A stretch of 63,322 nt of DNA from Acidobacteriota bacterium. Its GTDB lineage: Bacteria; Acidobacteriota; Vicinamibacteria; Vicinamibacterales; CAVVIG01. Within the stretch, counting starts at the first letter, position 1, and each line of letters begins with the position of its first letter. A program made the position numbers and the translations under genes. The notes beneath the pieces are model-generated. The model was not told the DNA's origin. It searched no databases and worked only from the letters and a program-made list of their open reading frames with translations. The stretch spans positions 1-63,322 of the forward strand of contig JADZED010000021.1 of assembly GCA_020850715.1 (NCBI GenBank), given 5' to 3'. This document shows positions 7,955 through 17,566 of the stretch, one piece after another.

Positions 7955-8854
7955 ATGAGCCTCGCACCGGGCGCGAAGGGGGCGGCGGCGGCCCGGGCTT
8001 ACGCCGCATGGCTGGTCGTCTGCGTCGTGTGGGGCACGACGTACCTCGCCATTCGCATCAGCATCGAGACCTATCCGCCGCTGCTGATGTCGGCGGTCCG
8101 ATGGCTGACCGCCGGCTCGCTGCTGGTCGCGATCCTCGTCTCGCGCGGGCAGAGGCTGCCGGGACGCGCGACCTGGCCGGGGTTGGCGATGCTCGGGCTG
8201 CTCCTCATCGGCTTCGGCAACGGCGCCGTCGTCTGGGCCGAGCAGACGGTGCCGAGCGGCCTCACGGCGGTGCTGGTCGCCGTCGCGCCGTTCTGGATGG
8301 TCGCCATCGAGGCGCTCGTGCCGGGCGGCGCGCCGCTGACGCCCCGCAGCGCGGGAGGCCTGCTCGTCGGCTTCGCCGGCATCGTCGTGCTGGTGTGGCC
8401 GGATCTCCAGGTCGGCGGCCCGCCGGGATTCACCGGCGGCGTGATCGCGACGCAGCTCGCGTGCCTGGGATGGGCGCTCGGATCGGTGTACTCGAAGCGG
8501 CGTGGGCCGGGGGAGCACGTGCTGGCCGCGGTGTCGATCGAGATGTTGTTTGGCGGCCTGTGGCTGCTTGCCGGCGGCCTGCTTCACCGCGAGTGGAGCA
8601 TGGCCGCGTACAGCCTCAGGTCGACGCTGGGCGTCCTGTATCTCGTCGCGTTCGGATCGATTGTCGGCTTCTCCGCGTACACGTACGCGCTCGGGCACCT
8701 GCCGGTTGCGACGGTGTCGCTCTATGCGTACGTCAACCCGCTGATTGCCGTCGCGCTCGGCACCGCCGTGCTCCACGAGCCCGTGAGCGCCCGGATGCTC
8801 GCCGCCGCGGCGATCGTGCTGGCCGGTATGGCCATTGTCAGGGGAAAACGGTGA
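7955..8854 (+). CDS. EamA/DMT-family transporter (drug/metabolite exporter)
   Basis: 299 residues with about ten hydrophobic helices arranged as two EamA repeats (~15-150 and ~165-295). Family hallmarks include VVCVVWGTTYLAIRI in TM1, GNGAVVWAEQTVPSGLTAVL in TM3-4, and YTYALGHLPVATVSLYAYVNPLIAV in the second repeat. YedA/RhaT-like members export small metabolites across the inner membrane; substrate not predictable. The ATG at 7955 is chosen over the upstream GTG at 7901, which lies in a repeat fragment and adds a non-hydrophobic leader. Confidence 0.9.
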   Translation: MSLAPGAKGAAAARAYAAWLVVCVVWGTTYLAIRISIETYPPLLMSAVRWLTAGSLLVAILVSRGQRLPGRATWPGLAMLGLLLIGFGNGAVVWAEQTVPSGLTAVLVAVAPFWMVAIEALVPGGAPLTPRSAGGLLVGFAGIVVLVWPDLQVGGPPGFTGGVIATQLACLGWALGSVYSKRRGPGEHVLAAVSIEMLFGGLWLLAGGLLHREWSMAAYSLRSTLGVLYLVAFGSIVGFSAYTYALGHLPVATVSLYAYVNPLIAVALGTAVLHEPVSARMLAAAAIVLAGMAIVRGKR

Positions 8855-8863
8855 GTCCGGCGA

Positions 8864-9013
8864 TCACACCACGCGTCTGCCGTTGATCAGGCGGACCAGG
8901 AAGAGCACGATGGCGATCACCAGCAGGACGTAGATGAAGTTGCCCATCGTATAGCCGGTCACCATCCCGAGCAGCCACAGGACGATCAGGATGATGGCGA
9001 TGGATTCGAGCAT
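8864..9013 (-). CDS. 49-residue lmo0937-type membrane protein
   Basis: A tiny protein with two hydrophobic helices, MLESIAIILIVLWLLGMV and a second helix (NFIYVLLVIAIVLFLVRL) ending in a short basic tail. The layout matches the widespread lmo0937/DUF5670 small membrane family (~48-50 aa), whose function is unknown and which is often stress-associated. The ATG at 9011-9013 is preceded by a G-rich stretch that could serve as ribosome-binding site. It is convergent with the DMT permease. Confidence 0.85.
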   Translation of the reverse strand: MLESIAIILIVLWLLGMVTGYTMGNFIYVLLVIAIVLFLVRLINGRRVV

Positions 9014-9049
9014 GCGGGACCCCCATTCCCGGCTCAACGGAAGTGCAAC

Positions 9050-9697
9050 TTGAGTGCCGTCCTCTGCCGTGCCGGGGCCCCCGGCGCGCTGGCGGTGCTG
9101 GTGGCGCTTCTCGCGCCCGCCGCGTCGGCTCAATCGGCAACCAGCCCGGCGGCTGAGCGTCGCGGACGCTCGCTGGCCGACGCTGTGACGTTCGTGGCCG
9201 GCGGCGCCGCGGCGTTCGGGATGCACGAGGGTGCGCACCTGGTCTTCGACGCGGCGTTCGACGCGGACCCGAGCTTGAAGCGCGTCCATTTCGGGCCGGT
9301 GCCCTTCTTCGCCATCGCGCACCGGGGCCTCACGCCGGCGCGCGAGATCGCGGTCTCCTCGGCGGGGTTGTGGACGCAGCACGCGACGAGCGAGTGGCTG
9401 CTGACGCGCCGGCCCGGTCTGCGTGCGGCCGATGCCCCGTTCGCACGCGGCCTGCTCGCGTTCGACGTGCTGGCGTCGGGGGGCTACGGGCTCGTCGCGC
9501 TCGCGCGCGCCGGTCCATTCGAGCGCGACACGCGCGGCATCGCCGACGCGGCGCGCGTCGACGAACGGATCGTCGGAACGCTGGCGCTGGCGCCGGCGAT
9601 CCTCGACGCGTATCGGTACTGGCACCCGGACTCGCGATGGGCGGTGTGGACGTCGAGGCTCGTGAAGGCGGGGAGCGTGGCGCTGATCTTCAGATAG
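9050..9697 (+). CDS. putative secreted/membrane protein with HExxH-like motif
   Basis: 215 residues starting at TTG 9050, the only start in frame that includes the signal peptide (ALAVLVALLAPAASA, cleavage near AQS). The mature part is mostly hydrophobic and includes AFGMHEGAHLVFDAAF, an HExxH-type (HEGAH) motif at about residue 60. A later SRWAVWTSRLVKAG helix sits near the end. HExxH in a hydrophobic setting recalls site-2 or membrane metalloproteases, but the second metal-ligand motif was not found. No named family recognised. Confidence 0.7.
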   Translation: MSAVLCRAGAPGALAVLVALLAPAASAQSATSPAAERRGRSLADAVTFVAGGAAAFGMHEGAHLVFDAAFDADPSLKRVHFGPVPFFAIAHRGLTPAREIAVSSAGLWTQHATSEWLLTRRPGLRAADAPFARGLLAFDVLASGGYGLVALARAGPFERDTRGIADAARVDERIVGTLALAPAILDAYRYWHPDSRWAVWTSRLVKAGSVALIFR

Positions 9698-9760
9698 CGG
9701 GCTGGAAGGTCTGCGCGGCGCCCGAACCGCCGGTCCCGACGGAACCGGCCGCGACGCGCA

Positions 9761-10207
9761 TCAAATCGCGGGGCCGAGCGCGAACGTCATCGTGCCTTCC
9801 AGCACGACTTCGCCGTTGACGCGCGCATCGCCCTTCAACAATCCCATTCGCGAACGCAGGCGTACGACGCGCGCCTCGATCACCACGACGTCGCCGGGGT
9901 GCACCGGTTTGCGGTAGCGCACGCGCTCGATGCCGGCAAAGAACGGCAGGCGGCGGCGGTTCTCCGGCTTGGCGAGCACGAGAATCGCGCCGACCTGCGC
10001 CACCGCTTCGGTGAGCAGCGTCGGCGGCAGGACGGGCGCTCCCTCGCCGCCGTGCCACAGATGGCGTTCGTTGAGCGACACGTTCTTGACGCCGACGATC
10101 CGTTTGTCGACCTCGAGCTCGATCACGCGGTCGACGAGGAGGAACGGATACCGGTGCGGCAGGATCTGTTCGATGGCGGCATTGTCGAGCGGCAGCGTCA
10201 GGTCCAT
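9761..10207 (-). CDS. fabZ: FabZ-like (3R)-hydroxyacyl-ACP dehydratase, divergent
   Basis: 148 residues, the normal FabZ length, with the hotdog-fold landmarks IEQILPHRYPFLLVDRVIEL, GVKNVSLNE and TLLTEAVAQVGA (catalytic Glu). It would dehydrate 3-hydroxyacyl-ACP in fatty-acid synthesis. The loop normally reading GHFPGxPVMPG is altered to WHGGEGAPVLPP, one residue longer; a His is still present, so activity is plausible but not certain. It may be a paralog rather than the housekeeping enzyme, as no lpx or fab neighbours are present. A reverse-strand TATAAT at 10219-10224 sits too close to the ATG for a normal leader. Confidence 0.8.
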   Translation of the reverse strand: MDLTLPLDNAAIEQILPHRYPFLLVDRVIELEVDKRIVGVKNVSLNERHLWHGGEGAPVLPPTLLTEAVAQVGAILVLAKPENRRRLPFFAGIERVRYRKPVHPGDVVVIEARVVRLRSRMGLLKGDARVNGEVVLEGTMTFALGPAI

Positions 10208-10226
10208 CGGGCGCACCGATTATACT

Positions 10227-10384
10227 AGTGTCCCGGCCGCGTGATCCGCGGCACGCGTCCCGGACGCCCCGGATCGCCCTGGCGCCAAGCGCGGGCCGTG
10301 TCGCGCATGCCCGATCGATGCGCAGCGTCGCGACGCCGGATGCCGTGCGCGAAGCCGTGGTGCGCACCACGCGGCCGGGACACT
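10227..10384. repeat. MITE-like element with perfect 17-bp terminal inverted repeats
   Basis: AGTGTCCCGGCCGCGTG at 10227-10243 is the exact inverted complement of 10368-10384. The left end sits in CTAGTGTCC, like the 3578 and 63198 elements, but the 158-bp body is different in sequence, so this is a second subfamily. No ORF inside is credible. It lies in the 5' region between the divergent fabZ-like and PP2C genes and probably forms part of their upstream DNA. Confidence 0.85.
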
Positions 10385-10399
10385 GACGCAGCCCTCACC

Positions 10400-12184
10400 T
10401 TGACTGATCCGCTCACGCCGCCTGCCGTGCAGCCGCCGCCGGCGTACACCGCAGAAGCGCTCACGACGCTGTTCGCCCTCGGCCGCGAGGTCACGTCGGT
10501 CCTCGACCTCGATGAGCTGCTGCAGAAGATCCCCACGCTCATCGCCCGGCTCACCGAATTCCAGGCGTTCGCCGTGTACCTGCTCGACGAGGCGAAAGCG
10601 GAGCTGACGATCGCCTATTCGGTCGGGTATCCGGACGCGGTCGCCAGCGGCCTCCGCGTCAAGGTCGGCCAGGGGCTGGTGGGCGCCGCCGTCGCCGAAG
10701 GCCGGCCGCTTCTCGTGAACGACGTGCACGCCGACCCGCGCTACGTCGAGGCGGTGCCCGGTTCGCAGGCCGAGCTCGTCGTCCCGCTGCGGCGGAAGGG
10801 GCGCGTGATCGGGGCGCTGAACCTGCTGAGCCTCACGCGCGGGCAGTTCACGCCGGCCGACGAGGCGGTGCTGCGGCAGTTCGGCGCGCACGTGGCGGTC
10901 GCGATCGAGAACGCGCGGCTGTTCGAGAAGGAGCGCGCCTACACCAGCACGCTCGAGACGCTGGCGGACATCGCCCGGGAGTTCGGCGCGATCCTCAACG
11001 TCGACGAACTGCTGACGCGCATCGCGAACCTCACCAAGCGGGTGATCGACTATCGGACGTTCGGCATCATGCTCCTCAACGAGGAGACCGGCGAGCTCGA
11101 GATGAAGGTCGCGGTCCGCTACAGCGAGCGCGTCGGCATGCCCCGCGTGAAGCTCGGCCACGGCATCGTCGGCCACGCCGCCCTCCACAAGGAGGCGGTG
11201 CTGGTGCCGGACGTCTCGAAGGACAGCCGCTACATCAACATCGTCGACGATGCGCGCTCCGAGCTGGTGATCCCGCTGATGATCAAGGACCGCTGCATCG
11301 GCGTGTTCGACCTCGAGAGCCCCGAGCTCAACGCCTTCACGACGAGCCACGTCCAGATCCTGACGCTCCTTGCCAGCCAGGCAGCCGTGGCCATCGAGAA
11401 CGCGCGGCTCTACGGGACGATCCTCGAAGAGGAATCGCGGATCGAGAAGGAGCTGCGTTTCGCGCAGCGCGTCCAGACGGCGCTGCTGCCGACCGAACTG
11501 CCCACGCCGCCCAAGGGGGTCGGCATCGCCGCGCGGTTCGACCCGGCGCTCGAGCTCGGCGGCGACCTGTACGACTTCCTGGCGCCGGACCCGAGCGGCC
11601 TGGTCGTGGCGGTCGGCGCCGTATCGGGCAAGGGGGTGCCGGCGGCGCTGTACAGCGCGTTTGTCGGCGAGCTGGTACGCTCCCGCACCTTCCGGCGGCG
11701 CTTCACGCCGGAGCGGTTCACGCCGGCCGGCGTGCTCGCCTCGATGAACACGATCCTCCACGATCGCAAGCTCGAGGAGTACTACTGCACGCTCTGCTAC
11801 GCGACGTTCGACTTCGAGCGGCGCACGCTCGCGATCGCGAACTCGGGGCTGCCCTACCCGATCCGCTGCAGCGGCGGCGTCGCCGAGCAGATCGTGCTGC
11901 CGGGCGTGCCGCTCGGGTCCTTCGCCGGCAGCGCCTACGACGAGCTGACGTTCGATCTGGCGCCCGGCGATCTGTTCGTCTTCTGCACCGACGGCGTCTT
12001 CGAAGCCGTCGACGCGCTCGGCCGCGAGTTCGGCGCGGAGCGCCTGCTGAAGGTGGTGCAGCAGGCGCGCAGCCAGCCGGCGCAGCAGGTGGTCGACGCG
12101 ATCTTCGCCGAGGTTCGGGAATTCCGCGGGGACACGCCGCAGGCCGACGACATGACCGTGGTCGCGCTCGAGATCTCCGCCTGA
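10400..12184 (+). CDS. GAF-GAF-PP2C (SpoIIE/RsbU-type) serine phosphatase
   Basis: 594 residues. Two GAF sensor domains (~20-165 and ~190-345, each ending VAIENARL) are followed by a short coiled coil (LEEESRIEKELRFAQRVQTALLP) and a PPM/SpoIIE phosphatase domain (~365-592) with metal-binding Asp residues in LGGDLYDFL, FCTDGVFEA and QADDMTVVAL. Such proteins dephosphorylate anti-sigma-factor antagonists in partner-switching stress pathways; no antagonist or anti-sigma gene is visible nearby. The TTG at 10400 is chosen because the upstream open frame runs through the repeat element at 10227-10384. Confidence 0.92.
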   Translation: MTDPLTPPAVQPPPAYTAEALTTLFALGREVTSVLDLDELLQKIPTLIARLTEFQAFAVYLLDEAKAELTIAYSVGYPDAVASGLRVKVGQGLVGAAVAEGRPLLVNDVHADPRYVEAVPGSQAELVVPLRRKGRVIGALNLLSLTRGQFTPADEAVLRQFGAHVAVAIENARLFEKERAYTSTLETLADIAREFGAILNVDELLTRIANLTKRVIDYRTFGIMLLNEETGELEMKVAVRYSERVGMPRVKLGHGIVGHAALHKEAVLVPDVSKDSRYINIVDDARSELVIPLMIKDRCIGVFDLESPELNAFTTSHVQILTLLASQAAVAIENARLYGTILEEESRIEKELRFAQRVQTALLPTELPTPPKGVGIAARFDPALELGGDLYDFLAPDPSGLVVAVGAVSGKGVPAALYSAFVGELVRSRTFRRRFTPERFTPAGVLASMNTILHDRKLEEYYCTLCYATFDFERRTLAIANSGLPYPIRCSGGVAEQIVLPGVPLGSFAGSAYDELTFDLAPGDLFVFCTDGVFEAVDALGREFGAERLLKVVQQARSQPAQQVVDAIFAEVREFRGDTPQADDMTVVALEISA

Positions 12185-12236
12185 ACCGACCCGGCGCGGA
12201 CCCGGCGCCGGGGGGCACCCGCGCGGCGGCGCGCGT

Positions 12237-13589
12237 CTAATACAGCCCGATGTAACGCTCGACCTCCCAGGGCGAGACCTGCTTGATGTAGTCCTGCCAC
12301 TCCTCGCGCTTGGCCGCCAGAAAGTGCTCGAACAGGTGCTCGCCGAGCGTGTCGCGCACCACGTCGTCTTTCTCGAGCTCGTCGAGCGCCTCGTTGAGAT
12401 TGCCGGGCAGATCGTCGATGCGCAGGTGCCGGCGCTCCCGATGGCTCATCTTGAAGATGTTCTTGTCGATCGGCGGCCCCGGATCGAGCTCGCGCTCGAT
12501 GCCGTCGAGGCCGGCGCGCAGCATGACCGCGAGCGCGAGGTACGGGTTGCACGACGGATCCGGCATGCGCAGCTCGATGCGCGTGCCGGTGCCGCGCGTG
12601 GCCGGCACCCGCACCAGCGGGCTGCGGTTCTTCTCGGACCAGGAGATCGCCGTCGGCGCCTCGTAGCCCGGCACGAGCCGCTTGTAGGAGTTGACGAGCG
12701 GGTTGGTGACGGCGCAGAAGCCCTTGGCGTGCCGGAGGATCCCGCCGATGTAGTGCAGGCAGGTGGCGCTCAGCTGCCGCGGCGCCCGCGCGTCGTGGAA
12801 CGCGTTGGCGTCGTTGGCGAACAGCGACATGTGCGTGTGCATGCCGGAGCCGTTCTTCCCGAAAATCGGCTTGGGCATGAAGGTGGCGTGCAGGCCGTTG
12901 CGGATGGCCACGTTCTTCACCACGAAGCGGAACGTGCTGATGTTGTCGGCCGTGGTCAGCACGTCGTCGTAGCGGAAGTCGATCTCGTGCTGGCCGGGGG
13001 CCACCTCGTGATGCGCCGCCTCGACGTGAAAGCCCATCGCCTCGAGCGCGAGCACGATCTCGCGGCGGACGTCCTCGCCCTGGTCCACGGGGCTCAGATC
13101 GAAATAGCTCGCCGCGTCGTGCGTGTCGGTCGTCGGGGCCCCGTTTCTCGTCTGAAACAGGAAGAACTCGGCCTCCGGCCCCGCCTTCATCGAGAAGCCG
13201 CGGGCGGCCGCCGCCGCGATCACCTTCTTCAGGCAGGCGCGCGGATCGCCGGCAAACGGCTGGCCGTCGGGCGTGTGGATGTCGCAGATGACCCGCGCGA
13301 CGCGCTCGCCGGTCGCGCCGGCCCACGGGAAGATCCGGAACGTGGAGAGGTCGGGCCGCAGGTACATGTCCGATTCCTCGATCCGGACGAACCCCTCGAT
13401 CGACGAGCCGTCGAACATGACCCTGCCGTCGAGCGCCTCCTCGAACTGGCGGTCGGGGATCTCCACGTTCTTGATCGTGCCGAGAATATCGGTGAACTGC
13501 AGCCGCAGGAACTTCACGCGCTCCCGCTCCGCGCGTTCGAGGATCTGGGCTTTGGCCTCGCGTCCGTGCGCGGGCGGGGTCTTGGTCAT
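12237..13589 (-). CDS. glnA: type I glutamine synthetase, short (GSI-alpha-like) form
   Basis: 450 residues, dodecameric GS. It ligates ammonia to glutamate using ATP. Landmarks are [12 protein letters not shown], the metal-binding [24 protein letters not shown], the ATP/glutamate site [27 protein letters not shown], and [14 protein letters not shown]. The length and absence of the adenylylation-loop tyrosine motif indicate the short form that is feedback-regulated rather than adenylylated. It is convergent with the PP2C gene. Upstream lies a 476-bp gap before the divergent kinase. Confidence 0.96.
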   Translation of the reverse strand: MTKTPPAHGREAKAQILERAERERVKFLRLQFTDILGTIKNVEIPDRQFEEALDGRVMFDGSSIEGFVRIEESDMYLRPDLSTFRIFPWAGATGERVARVICDIHTPDGQPFAGDPRACLKKVIAAAAARGFSMKAGPEAEFFLFQTRNGAPTTDTHDAASYFDLSPVDQGEDVRREIVLALEAMGFHVEAAHHEVAPGQHEIDFRYDDVLTTADNISTFRFVVKNVAIRNGLHATFMPKPIFGKNGSGMHTHMSLFANDANAFHDARAPRQLSATCLHYIGGILRHAKGFCAVTNPLVNSYKRLVPGYEAPTAISWSEKNRSPLVRVPATRGTGTRIELRMPDPSCNPYLALAVMLRAGLDGIERELDPGPPIDKNIFKMSHRERRHLRIDDLPGNLNEALDELEKDDVVRDTLGEHLFEHFLAAKREEWQDYIKQVSPWEVERYIGLY

Positions 13590-14065
13590 GAGAGATCCGG
13601 CTCAGCGCTGGCGCTGGTCAGTGGACCGTCCTGGCGATACGCCGCCGGCCGGGCCCGCTCCACGAACAGCCCGCCGGGGCCCGGCGAACGGCCGTCGCGA
13701 CAGGCCCGCGGTCCCGCGGCGGGAAGGGTCCCGTTCGTCCCGTCGCGCCCGCGCGCCGCAGGCGTTCGCCGCAGTCCGCATAGTGTAGCCAACTTTCCAG
13801 GCGCGCCCGCCTGACGACACGATCGAGAGTCTCCCCGGTTCAGCCGTCTTCGGACCCATCCCCAGACCCGTCAACCGCGTGCCGCCGCCTCCGTCGTGGC
13901 CATAGAGACGCGCTGGCGACCGGCCCTCTTGCTCTGCCTCTGGTCTTCCAAGTCCAATCCGCCGAAAGATCCAGCGTTCATCTCGCGCGCGTGACCCGCT
14001 CGCCAGGCGCGCAGGCGCTTGCACGCCTGCCGCCGCCGGCCGCGACTCCTGAACGTCGAACGCTC
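13590..14065. other. intergenic region between divergent glnA and hybrid kinase
   Basis: This 476-bp stretch should contain promoters for both genes. Open frames crossing it have no recognisable protein features. I see no clear -35/-10, -24/-12, hairpin or RNA gene. Confidence 0.5.
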
Positions 14066-16369
14066 ATGGCTCACTCCGCCGGCTTGCGCGCCCGCCTGAT
14101 CGTGCTCGTGTTCATGGGCGCGCTCCCGCTCCTGGCCGTCACGATCGGCATCCAGGCGCACTACATCCGCCCGGACCACGAAGGCACATGGATCGTGGAG
14201 GCGGGTCTCCTGCTCGGCGGGTTCCTGGCATCCGCGCTGATCACGGACCGTGCGGGCCGCCGACTCACCGCCCCCATCGAGGCGCTGACCCGCGCAGCCG
14301 CGCGCCTCGCCGGTGGAGAACTCGAAGCCAGGGCGACTCCCGCCGGCGCGATCGAGACCGTCCGGCTGGCCGAGGCATTCAATGCGATCGCCTCGACGCT
14401 TCAGGATCTGGAGACCCGGCAGCACCGCCTCCAGGACCAGGCCCGCATCCTCGCCGCGATCGTCGCCTCGTCTCCCGGTCCGATGATCGCGATCGACCTG
14501 AACGGCCGGATCACCGCGTTCAACCGCGGCGCCGAGGTCATCTACGGCCACTCTGCGCGCGACGTGCTCGGCCGTGACGTGTCGATGATCATCCCCCCCG
14601 ACAGGTTGCCGGAATGGAACATGTCGCTCTCGACGGCCGGCGGAAGCGACGTAGTGCGGGAAATCGAGACCGAACGCCTGACGCGCGACGGCCGCCGGAT
14701 TCCCGTCGCCCTCTCCGTCTCGCCGATTCACGACGACGCCGGCACACTCGTCGGATTCTCGTCGATTGCCAGGGACATGCGGCCGGTTCGCACCGCGGAA
14801 ACGAAGGCAACCGACGCAGGCTTCCGGTTCGCCCAGGCGCTCGAAATTCTTCCCCTGGCCGTGGCCGTCGTCGATCAGGCCGGCCGCATCGTCGCTCTGA
14901 ACCGGGTTGCGCGCGAGCGCTATGGCGGCGCGATCGGGCTCGATGCCGCCGAGCGCACCCGCGAGTTCCCCATCTATGTCGGTGACTCGCAGGTCCCCTG
15001 TGCGGCGGTCGAACGTCCGATTGGGCGAGCCCTTCGCGGCGAGGTCGTCCACATGGTCGACGTCGGACTGGTGGCGGCCGGGGAGCTGCGGCCGGTCGAG
15101 ATGTGGGCCGCCCCGCTCGTGGATGGCCAGGGACGGATCACCCACGCGGTGCTGATCGTGAGCGATCGGATGGAGCGGCTGCAGCTCGAGGCGCAGCTCC
15201 GGCACGCACAGAGACTCGACGCCGTCGGCCACCTCGTGAGCGGCATCGCGCACGATTTCAACAACCTGCTGACCGTGATCATCGGCTATGCCGATACGCT
15301 GCTGGCGGAGAACGACGTTCCGTCCACGGCCCGTGAGCTGAAGGCGATCTACGAGGCAGCCGACCGGGCGCGAAGCCTGACGCAGCAACTGCTCGCGTTC
15401 GGGCGCAAACAGGTCCTCCGCCCGACACCGATACATGTCGACGATCGAATCCTGGCAGTCGGCCGCATGCTCGAGCGCGTGCTCGGCGAGGACATCAGGC
15501 TGAAGCTGGCGCTGAACGGCGCCGACCTGCTGGTGAACGTCGAGCCGATACAGTTCGACCAGATTCTGATGAACGTCGTGTTGAACGCACGCGACGCGAT
15601 GCCCTCGGGCGGCACGTTGACCATCGAAACGCTGGCCGTCGAAGCAGGTCCGGTCGAACCCGGGAGCCCCGAGCATCGCGCCGATCCACGCCCCGGTCCC
15701 TACCTGCGCGTATCGGTGAGGGACACCGGGATTGGCATGGAGGCCCGGACCAAGGCTCGGATATTCGAACCGTTCTTCACCACCAAGGAGCCCGGACAGG
15801 GAACGGGCCTCGGCATGGCGACCGCGTACAGCATCGCGCGCCAGAGCGGAGGCACGATCGCCGTCGACAGCGAGCCGAACCGCGGCACGACGGTTCACGT
15901 GTACCTGCCGGCCGCCGGCAAGGGCCCCGCCGGCACGGCGCCCTCGCGATCGGCGCTCGCGCGGCGTCCGTCGTCCGGCTCGGAGTGCGTGCTGGTCGTC
16001 GAAGACGACGAGCACGTTCGTCAGTTCGTCACCGACGTGCTTCGCGCCAGGGGCTATCGCGTCCTCTCCGCCGAGGGGCGCGACGAGGCCGTCGCCGCGA
16101 TCCGCGCGCTCGGCCGCCCGCCGGATCTCCTCGTCACAGACGTCGTGCTGCGTGGCGCCGAAGGCGTTCATCTGGCCGCCGACGTCCGGCAGGAGAGAGC
16201 GGACCTGCCGGTCGTCTTCATCTCCGGCTATCTGGACGATCGCATCGGCAGACTGAAGGCCGACGGCCACACCGTGTTCCTCGAGAAGCCGTTCACCTCG
16301 GAACAGCTGGCGACGACGGTGCGGACCATCCTCGACCGCCGGACCGATGCGAGTGCACGCGATCTGTGA
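14066..16369 (+). CDS. membrane hybrid histidine kinase (TM-HAMP-PAS-PAS-HK-receiver)
   Basis: 767 residues. Two N-terminal helices (~8-32 and ~45-62) are separated by only about a dozen residues, so there is no periplasmic sensor domain. A HAMP (~60-115) follows, then PAS (~130-255), a second PAS-like domain (~265-385), HisKA with SGIAHDFNNLLTVIIGY (~415), HATPase (~440-635; NVVLNARDAM, DTGIGM, GQGTGLGMAT) and a receiver (~660-765; Asp in LLVTDVVL, Lys in LEKPF). The PAS domains presumably sense a cytoplasmic signal. The ATG at 14066 (MAHSAGLRARL) is favoured over GTG 13991. No ribosome-binding site of note. Confidence 0.9.
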   Translation: MAHSAGLRARLIVLVFMGALPLLAVTIGIQAHYIRPDHEGTWIVEAGLLLGGFLASALITDRAGRRLTAPIEALTRAAARLAGGELEARATPAGAIETVRLAEAFNAIASTLQDLETRQHRLQDQARILAAIVASSPGPMIAIDLNGRITAFNRGAEVIYGHSARDVLGRDVSMIIPPDRLPEWNMSLSTAGGSDVVREIETERLTRDGRRIPVALSVSPIHDDAGTLVGFSSIARDMRPVRTAETKATDAGFRFAQALEILPLAVAVVDQAGRIVALNRVARERYGGAIGLDAAERTREFPIYVGDSQVPCAAVERPIGRALRGEVVHMVDVGLVAAGELRPVEMWAAPLVDGQGRITHAVLIVSDRMERLQLEAQLRHAQRLDAVGHLVSGIAHDFNNLLTVIIGYADTLLAENDVPSTARELKAIYEAADRARSLTQQLLAFGRKQVLRPTPIHVDDRILAVGRMLERVLGEDIRLKLALNGADLLVNVEPIQFDQILMNVVLNARDAMPSGGTLTIETLAVEAGPVEPGSPEHRADPRPGPYLRVSVRDTGIGMEARTKARIFEPFFTTKEPGQGTGLGMATAYSIARQSGGTIAVDSEPNRGTTVHVYLPAAGKGPAGTAPSRSALARRPSSGSECVLVVEDDEHVRQFVTDVLRARGYRVLSAEGRDEAVAAIRALGRPPDLLVTDVVLRGAEGVHLAADVRQERADLPVVFISGYLDDRIGRLKADGHTVFLEKPFTSEQLATTVRTILDRRTDASARDL

Positions 16370-16501
16370 GGGCGGCCGGCAGGGCCGGACGAACCTGCCG
16401 AACGGGACTCCCGCCTTCGCGCAACGCAGGCTGTTGAGCCGCCATCGTCGCGGCTTGGCGCAGGGCCGTCGGTCCTCGGGCGCCGTCGGGGTGCCAGGCG
16501 C

Positions 16502-17566
16502 TCACGCGGCGGCCGCAAGCCGATCGAGCGACTCCACAATCAGCGCGGGCATGCGCAGCAGCGTGGAGACGTGGCGGGCGGCGCCGCGGGCGATCGCCTC
16601 CCGTGGCATCCCGAACACGACGCACGACTGTTCGTCTTCCGCGATCGTCTCTGCGCCCGCCTGCCGGAGCGCGAGCAGGCCGGCGGCGCCGTCCTGGCCC
16701 ATGCCGGTCAGGACGAGCGCGACGGTCGGCACGCCGGCCAGCCGCGCGGCCGAGTGGAACAGCACGTCGACGGCCGGCCGCGGGTCGTGCAGGGGCGGGC
16801 CGTCGCGCAGCGCCGTCGTCAGGGCCAGGCCGGCCCGCTCGACGATCAGGTGACGGCCGCCCGGCGCGACGTAGGCGCAGCCGGGCTCGAGCCGTTCGCC
16901 GCCGGCGGCCTCGCGCACGTGCATCGGACAGGAGCGATCGAGCCGTTCCGCGAATGCGGCGGTGAAGTGCGGCGGCATGTGCTGGACGATCAGCGTCGGC
17001 GGGAGGTCGGCCGGCATCCGCGACAGCAGCGATTCGATCGCCTGGGGGCCGCCGGTCGACGCCCCGATGAGCAGCAGCGCCCCCGCGGGGCGGCGGCCGA
17101 TGCGGGCCGTGGCCGGCATCGGCGGCGCTGGCGCCGCCGGCGCGAACGCCTTGATCTTCATCCCGCTCGCGCGAATCGCGCGAATGCGCCGGGCAATCTC
17201 CGAGGCGACGGCCCCGACGGACCCGGGGCCGCCCGGCTTGGGGATCACGTCGACGGCGCCGATCCGCAGCGCCTCCACGCTCGCCAGCGACCCGCGCTGC
17301 GTGATCGAGCTGACGACGATGACCGGCATCGGCCGGTACTCCATCACGCGCCGGAGGAAGCTGATCCCGTCCATGCGCGGCATCTCGACGTCGAGCGTCA
17401 TCACGTCGGGATCGTGCCGCAGAATCAGGTCGCGCGCCACGAACACGTCGCCGGCCGTGCCGACGACCTCGATCTCCGGCTCGGCCGACAGCGCGTCGTT
17501 CAGCAGCTTGCGGACGACGGCTGAATCGTCCACGATCAGGACTCTCATCGCCCGCCGCATCGTCAT
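16502..17566 (-). CDS. cheB: chemotaxis protein-glutamate methylesterase/deamidase CheB
   Basis: 354 residues. A receiver domain (phospho-acceptor Asp59 in VMTLDVEMPRMDG) is joined by a Pro/Ala linker to the methylesterase domain (~165-350) with the catalytic Ser in IGASTGGPQAIE, His in VQHMPPHFT and Asp in LTGMGQDGAAG. It removes methyl groups from chemoreceptors when phosphorylated by CheA, opposing CheR. The ATG at 17566 overlaps the cheX stop (ATGA), so cheB is translationally coupled and closes the operon. Confidence 0.96.
   Translation of the reverse strand: MTMRRAMRVLIVDDSAVVRKLLNDALSAEPEIEVVGTAGDVFVARDLILRHDPDVMTLDVEMPRMDGISFLRRVMEYRPMPVIVVSSITQRGSLASVEALRIGAVDVIPKPGGPGSVGAVASEIARRIRAIRASGMKIKAFAPAAPAPPMPATARIGRRPAGALLLIGASTGGPQAIESLLSRMPADLPPTLIVQHMPPHFTAAFAERLDRSCPMHVREAAGGERLEPGCAYVAPGGRHLIVERAGLALTTALRDGPPLHDPRPAVDVLFHSAARLAGVPTVALVLTGMGQDGAAGLLALRQAGAETIAEDEQSCVVFGMPREAIARGAARHVSTLLRMPALIVESLDRLAAAA

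Noticed and set aside
10219..10224. Reverse-strand TATAAT before the fabZ-like gene
   Set aside because: It is only 12 bp from the ATG, with no -35 box at normal spacing; could work only as a leaderless start, so it was not listed as a promoter.
13602..14024. Minus-strand frame of 140 codons between glnA and the hybrid kinase
   Set aside because: Low-complexity Arg/Gly-rich translation with no domain, and no ribosome-binding site.
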